Positions 16,201 to 18,751 of a stretch of 18,751 nt of DNA are shown piece after piece. Below the pieces are notes generated by a model. That model searched no databases. It was not told the DNA's origin and was given only the letters and a program-made list of their open reading frames with translations. Each line of letters begins with the position of its first letter. The stretch's first letter is position 1. The position numbers and the translations under genes were made by a program. The DNA lies in NCBI GenBank assembly GCA_016929465.1, contig JAFGIT010000239.1, forward strand, positions 1 through 18,751, in the 5' to 3' direction. Origin of the DNA: JAFGIT01 sp016929465 [NCBI: Candidatus Coatesbacteria bacterium] (GTDB lineage Bacteria; B130-G9).

Positions 16201-17507
16201 CGGATGTGGGCGTCGAGCAGGTCGGTGTCCCAGTCGGGATGGGCGGAGAGCGTGAGCGCTGCCACACCCGCTGCATAAGGATTTGAGATTGAGGTGCCGC
16301 CACCATAGCCGTAACCGCCATCAGGGGTGCAGGTCCTGCAGATATCCACTTCGAGGGGCGCCGACACATCGGTCCAGTCGCCGTAGTTCGTGCCCATCGG
16401 AACATCGTTCCTATCAACACCTGCGACACCGACGATCTCCTTGTATGCTGCCGGGTAATGTGGCTGAAAGATGCCAAAATTTGCCACGCCGGCATAGACC
16501 AAGAGCCCCTTTGATCGCGCGTATTGGACCATCGACTTCCCCGTCTTGCCGTAGTAGTCGGGCGACCCCATGCCCAGGTGCGCGACTCTCGCCCCATTGT
16601 CCGCCGCATAGACTGCGCTCTTTATGCCGTCCAGCTGTGGGATGTTCCAATCACGGATGCAAACCATGACCGTCGCGTCCCATAGCATCCCCGCGATGCC
16701 TATGCCGTTGTTGCCTCGGGCACTATATACGGAAGTGCAGCAGACACCATGATCCGCGCCCGGGTGGAAGCTGTCCCACACGTATGGGGTGTTCCCGGAA
16801 AAATTCCAGCCGTGAATGTCACCGATATAGCCATTTGTATCGCTCGGGCCGTTTGCCTCCTCCGGATTGTCCCACATCGATCCGATGAGGTCCTCGTGGC
16901 TATCTGTGTAGCCGCCGTCGATCCCGCAGATCACGACTTGCGTCGAGCCGGTCGATATCGACCATGCCTCCGGAAATCGCATCTGAACCAACGCTCCCTG
17001 GGTGCTGAAGAGCGGGTCGTTCGGCACGATATAATCGTCTGTTGACTCAAGGCCGAGCTCCAGCTCGCGTGGCGGGATGTCTTCGCCCGAGTATGTCTCG
17101 GGCCAGTCAAACTCCATTGCCTCGAGAAGCGGGTCCGCCCATTCCACGCCGGGCACCTTGCTGAGCCTGTAGGCCACGTCCAGAGGGTCCTCTGTTAGGG
17201 GGATGCTGAATTTGTATAAAAGCGTCAGGTCGGGGCAGTCAGGATCGAGGACCACTCCATCCCGCCTGTGTTTTGCCTGCTCAGGGAACAACTGTTCGAC
17301 CGGGCCGCCATCCAACCTCAGCCGAATCGCCTCGAGCTCCTTGAGCAAGAACTGGCCATCGACATCGAGCGGATCGAACTCCCGCACAACCTTGGACGAA
17401 AGCGCCACCACCATATCGCAAGCGGCAGCGGTTACCGTAAAAAATCCCAAAAACGTCACAAAGGCCAAAAGGCCGATCGCAAAGAGTGGGGCGACTCTTC
17501 GATACAT
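13299..17507 (-). CDS. Secreted S8 subtilase with FG-GAP propeller and C-terminal SUMF1/FGE-like domain (copy 2)
   Basis: A 1402-residue exported serine endopeptidase. Two ATGs are possible. The second (17505-17507) is preferred because AGGAG (17517-17521) is nine bases before it and only three before the first. The signal peptide ends near VTAAA. Domains run as in copy 1: propeptide-like region (about 31-125, with VEWADP); S8 domain (about 170-470) with Asp197 in GIDGGY, His253 in DHGVCC, Asn343 in VANFG and Ser406 in GTSISNPYAAG; Ig-like linker (to about 600); FG-GAP propeller (605-992); Ig-like (about 1020-1130) and PKD-like domains (1139-1217, with WVFDDG); SUMF1/FGE-like domain (1220-1402). 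All triad residues are present, but the Ser context (SNPY instead of ATPH) and Asn context (VAN instead of AGN) are unusual, so specificity or activity may differ. It lies 88 nt downstream of the right-edge gene and 234 nt upstream of copy 1. That 234-nt gap shows no convincing terminator or promoter. Confidence 0.92.
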   Translation of the reverse strand: MYRRVAPLFAIGLLAFVTFLGFFTVTAAACDMVVALSSKVVREFDPLDVDGQFLLKELEAIRLRLDGGPVEQLFPEQAKHRRDGVVLDPDCPDLTLLYKFSIPLTEDPLDVAYRLSKVPGVEWADPLLEAMEFDWPETYSGEDIPPRELELGLESTDDYIVPNDPLFSTQGALVQMRFPEAWSISTGSTQVVICGIDGGYTDSHEDLIGSMWDNPEEANGPSDTNGYIGDIHGWNFSGNTPYVWDSFHPGADHGVCCTSVYSARGNNGIGIAGMLWDATVMVCIRDWNIPQLDGIKSAVYAADNGARVAHLGMGSPDYYGKTGKSMVQYARSKGLLVYAGVANFGIFQPHYPAAYKEIVGVAGVDRNDVPMGTNYGDWTDVSAPLEVDICRTCTPDGGYGYGGGTSISNPYAAGVAALTLSAHPDWDTDLLDAHIRATAVQTNPLNENVRNERNAFEIGPRVDAYGALSTEPRIEFSPKFWFLRPVASSGQDPENFELFLALENTWKGASNVQISLFCDDPMVSVSGGPCPLGDMRPLQVLSGPAPFTIEVSSDCPANYSCALQLEVDADGLSEPQRFALDVVINRGLTALDGWPGEELDPHLFPPMRADLNGDGIPEIVCPTGVACHVFSISGEKIDEIPVKSGSNSPAVVDLDGDLADEIVFLDPYHQVRVFDQDLGLMTITDGRSWSSLSGYYGYSSGIVSTANLCGNSGRQILVKTPNPDNPSATPMLGALNMDGSFVDGFPIDLFVQSGNIVAADLDGDGLDELAFFASGAFYVVDNRGEVLPGWPFPIDGYEFNPEGPVVMVSAGDLDGDGILEVLGTLGDARVFAFGIDGALLPGWPFQSGTALFASQPVLADVNGDGGREVVLAERFIVGDIPLHRTGGIVHVIDQNARELPGWPVDTGIYRLQPPIACDIDADGKQNVLIKSSQGVFASDEAGNILPGWPITLAPQAPGICCYEQVSIDDLDGDGVLEVGIPIEGRYFIFRLDGITEGAAQWGYKGCSADMRYSSSAASAAPSIAIHLHSRDLFAGMDTLSADIIIANPGAERTIVASAWVEAFDERFYLPSLSLGESTFTLTLPEHSTIELLNVIEIPIPEDIPSMDIVIAAELADSSTATLLSTPSETVRIHNYIPPSGNIVLGGLIGASWQTFSFNSGISSLEPTPLWVFDDGATSSTQSPGHLFDTPGEHTIALILSDERGGSFLATASTMVIEQAGSCPDGMANMGIFCIDIFEASRPDATAFDFGSMDGAAGSIPGVLPWQPASAQEAHLACALAGKRLCTQDEWTAACTGSFGPNGLNYPYGNSWQYKACSDFYTYMDSVTTTGKFGGCVSRAGAQDMVGNIRELVTDGAGTPISFMGGTTYSDPAYPNCRTTQNIESEPWSRALAYGFRCCKDSE
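13302..13850 (-). other. C-terminal SUMF1/FGE-sulfatase-like domain, copy 2
   Basis: Residues about 1220-1402 contain MGIFCIDIFEAS, AGKRLCTQDEWTAAC, YPYG, DMVGNIREL, MGGT and a closing YGFRCC. Ten cysteines are present, all at positions matched in copy 1; the CN of copy 1 is CS here. The segment between MGGT and GFRCC differs most from copy 1. As in copy 1, the catalytic cysteine pair of bona fide FGE is not evident. Confidence 0.8.
14532..15695 (-). repeat. FG-GAP/VCBS beta-propeller repeats, copy 2
   Basis: Residues about 605-992 carry calcium-loop motifs DLNGDGIPEI, DLDGDLADEI, DLDGDGLDEL, DLDGDGILEV, DVNGDGGREV, DIDADGKQNV and DLDGDGVLEV, plus the degenerate unit NLCGNSGRQI. Order and spacing match copy 1, and LPGWP strands recur. 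The propeller is probably a binding or structural platform between the protease and the C-terminal modules. Confidence 0.85.
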
Positions 17508-17516
17508 GATCATCTT

Positions 17517-17521
17517 CTCCT
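17517..17521 (-). promoter_or_regulatory. Ribosome binding site deciding the start of subtilase copy 2
   Basis: AGGAG on the minus strand. Its distance to the second ATG (17505-17507) is nine bases, the same as for the C25 gene. The first ATG (17511-17513) is only three bases away, too close for normal initiation. Confidence 0.7.
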
Positions 17522-17595
17522 ATGAGTCTGGAATATCTTACCGTTGGATTTGATCTTCTCCCTCAGAGGTCCACGCGCCACCTGCCAGAAATACA

Positions 17596-18751
17596 CTAAT
17601 CCAATTGCACCTCGGCGACCGCGACATTCGAGGTGATTATCTCCTCGTCGGTGGGTGGGGCGTTGACGTCGATGTAGGTGGTATAGAGCGAGTATCGCGC
17701 AGCACCTGCCCCGGCTGGCGGCTCGTGCGAGTGCTCGAATGAGTAGGTGAAGGTCTCCTGGGGCTGGAACTCACAGTAGATGTCGAACGTAAGTGTGCCC
17801 TGCAGCGGCTCATCCCGCCCGTCGGCGAAATACGCGATGTCCAGGTGCAACGTCGCATCGTTTCTGATGATCCGCCGGTTGTCGAACTCTATGTTCACTT
17901 CGACCTCGCCGCCGTCCTCAACCTCCGCCTCCACACGAGCCTCAAACGGCATCGGGATCAGCGCTGGATCAGGCGTCCACCGGCAGACGGCTTTATCGGT
18001 TGCGAACCAGAGGGCGCCGTCGTCGGTGACAGCCACCTCCCTCTCTCGCGGATAACCGCCGCCAGAGAAAAAGGAATACTCACCCGATTGACCAATTCCT
18101 TCGGGGATGGCAATAACCGCGTCTGGATTCTCACTTTGAAAGGACCAGATGACGGCACACAGAGGCCCTTCGCCGCCATGTGCTGTTCCCCCTGCAACCA
18201 CCCAGAGCCCACGCCAACTCAGGGCTAAGGCATCCAGGGTCTTTCCCTGCAACCACGGGATTGACTCAGCGAGTTGATTCGGTGCGTCGAGCTGAAGGAG
18301 AGTCGTCTTCTCTGAATGTGGATCGTATGTCTCGAGCCAGAAATACGAGTTGATCCCAACCAGGGACGTGAAAGCTGTGCTTCCCCACTTGTCCTCGGGC
18401 AGCACCCATGGCTCGAAATTCCGCAAGTTCAGGATATTACAATCACCTAGACTGACCATGGCCACAAAGTCGCCTGAGATCGCGCAACCTGTTATTGCAC
18501 GGTACTCCTCGCTTGATGCGCATATAGCACCGACATATGACTGGATATCATAGGCACCCGATGCGGGATATGAATAGGCCCTGGCACAAGGAGAATAGCC
18601 GTATTCCCCGAGGAAGAGAAACCAATCTCGCCGCCAGCATTCAACATGAGCAAGGAATCCCTCCGGCCCCGTGGAACCTCCATTGTGAAAGGATCCATCC
18701 GTATCCCAATACCACAATTCCGGGCCGCCTCTGGGATCTCTAACCCAGATT
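17596..18751 (-). CDS. Propeller-like protein with C-terminal Ig-like domain, 5'-truncated by window edge
   Basis: The frame is open from the right edge to the TAG at 17596-17598, giving about 384 visible residues. A TTG at 18715-18717 is not a credible start: it has no signal peptide and the frame continues upstream. The visible part has repeated W/Y/F-rich strands separated by about 40-60 residues, and a VTDDGALWFATDKAV stretch like the ligand-free blades of two-component-regulator-type propellers. I read it as the end of a beta-propeller. From about MPFEARVEAEV onward lies an Ig-like domain whose ending (GAGAARYSLYTTYID...SNVAVAEVQLD) resembles the last module of the C25 protein. Export is inferred from this domain and from the neighbours; the signal peptide would be outside the window. 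It is followed after 88 nt by subtilase copy 2 with no terminator between, so the two could be co-transcribed. The exact function is not recognised. Confidence 0.75.
   Translation of the reverse strand, partial: IWVRDPRGGPELWYWDTDGSFHNGGSTGPEGFLAHVECWRRDWFLFLGEYGYSPCARAYSYPASGAYDIQSYVGAICASSEEYRAITGCAISGDFVAMVSLGDCNILNLRNFEPWVLPEDKWGSTAFTSLVGINSYFWLETYDPHSEKTTLLQLDAPNQLAESIPWLQGKTLDALALSWRGLWVVAGGTAHGGEGPLCAVIWSFQSENPDAVIAIPEGIGQSGEYSFFSGGGYPREREVAVTDDGALWFATDKAVCRWTPDPALIPMPFEARVEAEVEDGGEVEVNIEFDNRRIIRNDATLHLDIAYFADGRDEPLQGTLTFDIYCEFQPQETFTYSFEHSHEPPAGAGAARYSLYTTYIDVNAPPTDEEIITSNVAVAEVQLD

Noticed and set aside
928-17507. LPxTG sortase signals or type IX C-terminal sorting domains on the exported proteins
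   Set aside because: None of the visible C-termini has an LPxTG motif with a hydrophobic tail or a recognisable type IX sorting domain.

Overview
The window looks like a piece of a chromosome or metagenomic contig from an uncultured bacterium with a Sec-type export system. Three large minus-strand genes start with classical signal peptides (basic N-terminus, hydrophobic core, Ala-x-Ala-like end), have clear purine-rich ribosome binding sites, and encode giant secreted multidomain proteins. Base composition is about 55-63% G+C in the lines I counted by hand. The domain mix (gingipain-like C25 peptidase, subtilases, FG-GAP propellers, long Ig-like arrays, SUMF1/FGE-like modules) is common in deltaproteobacterial/myxobacterial, FCB and candidate-phylum genomes. 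I cannot name a phylum from the sequence.

Layout, left to right: (1) nt 1-733, plus strand: the C-terminal part of a D12-class (Dam-like) adenine-N6 DNA methyltransferase, cut by the left edge and lower in G+C than the rest. (2) nt 734-927: a short convergent intergenic region with a possible bidirectional terminator. (3) nt 928-8433, minus: a 2501-residue secreted protein with an N-terminal gingipain-like (C25, clan CD) domain, 17 Ig-like repeats of about 100 residues, an ASH/HYDIN-like domain and two C-terminal Ig-like modules. (4) nt 8434-8891: a non-coding spacer with a probable terminator and a nested inverted repeat. (5) nt 8892-13064 and (6) nt 13299-17507, both minus: tandem paralogues of 1390 and 1402 residues. 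Each has a signal peptide, propeptide, S8 subtilase, Ig-like linker, FG-GAP beta-propeller, Ig-like and PKD-like domains, and a C-terminal SUMF1/FGE-like (C-type-lectin-fold) domain. (7) nt 17596 to the right edge, minus: the C-terminal part of a protein with propeller-like sequence and a terminal Ig-like domain, cut by the right edge.

Genes 3, 5, 6 and 7 lie head to tail on one strand and three of them are clearly exported; I infer that the fourth is too. Together they suggest an extracellular protease/adhesin locus: peptidases of two unrelated clans, each joined to long beta-rich binding or stalk modules. The most unusual element is the subtilase / FG-GAP / FGE-like architecture, present twice in tandem. 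The FGE-like domain seems to lack the catalytic cysteine pair of true formylglycine-generating enzymes, so it is more likely a disulfide-stabilised binding domain. No RNA gene, insertion sequence, CRISPR array or integrase was seen.
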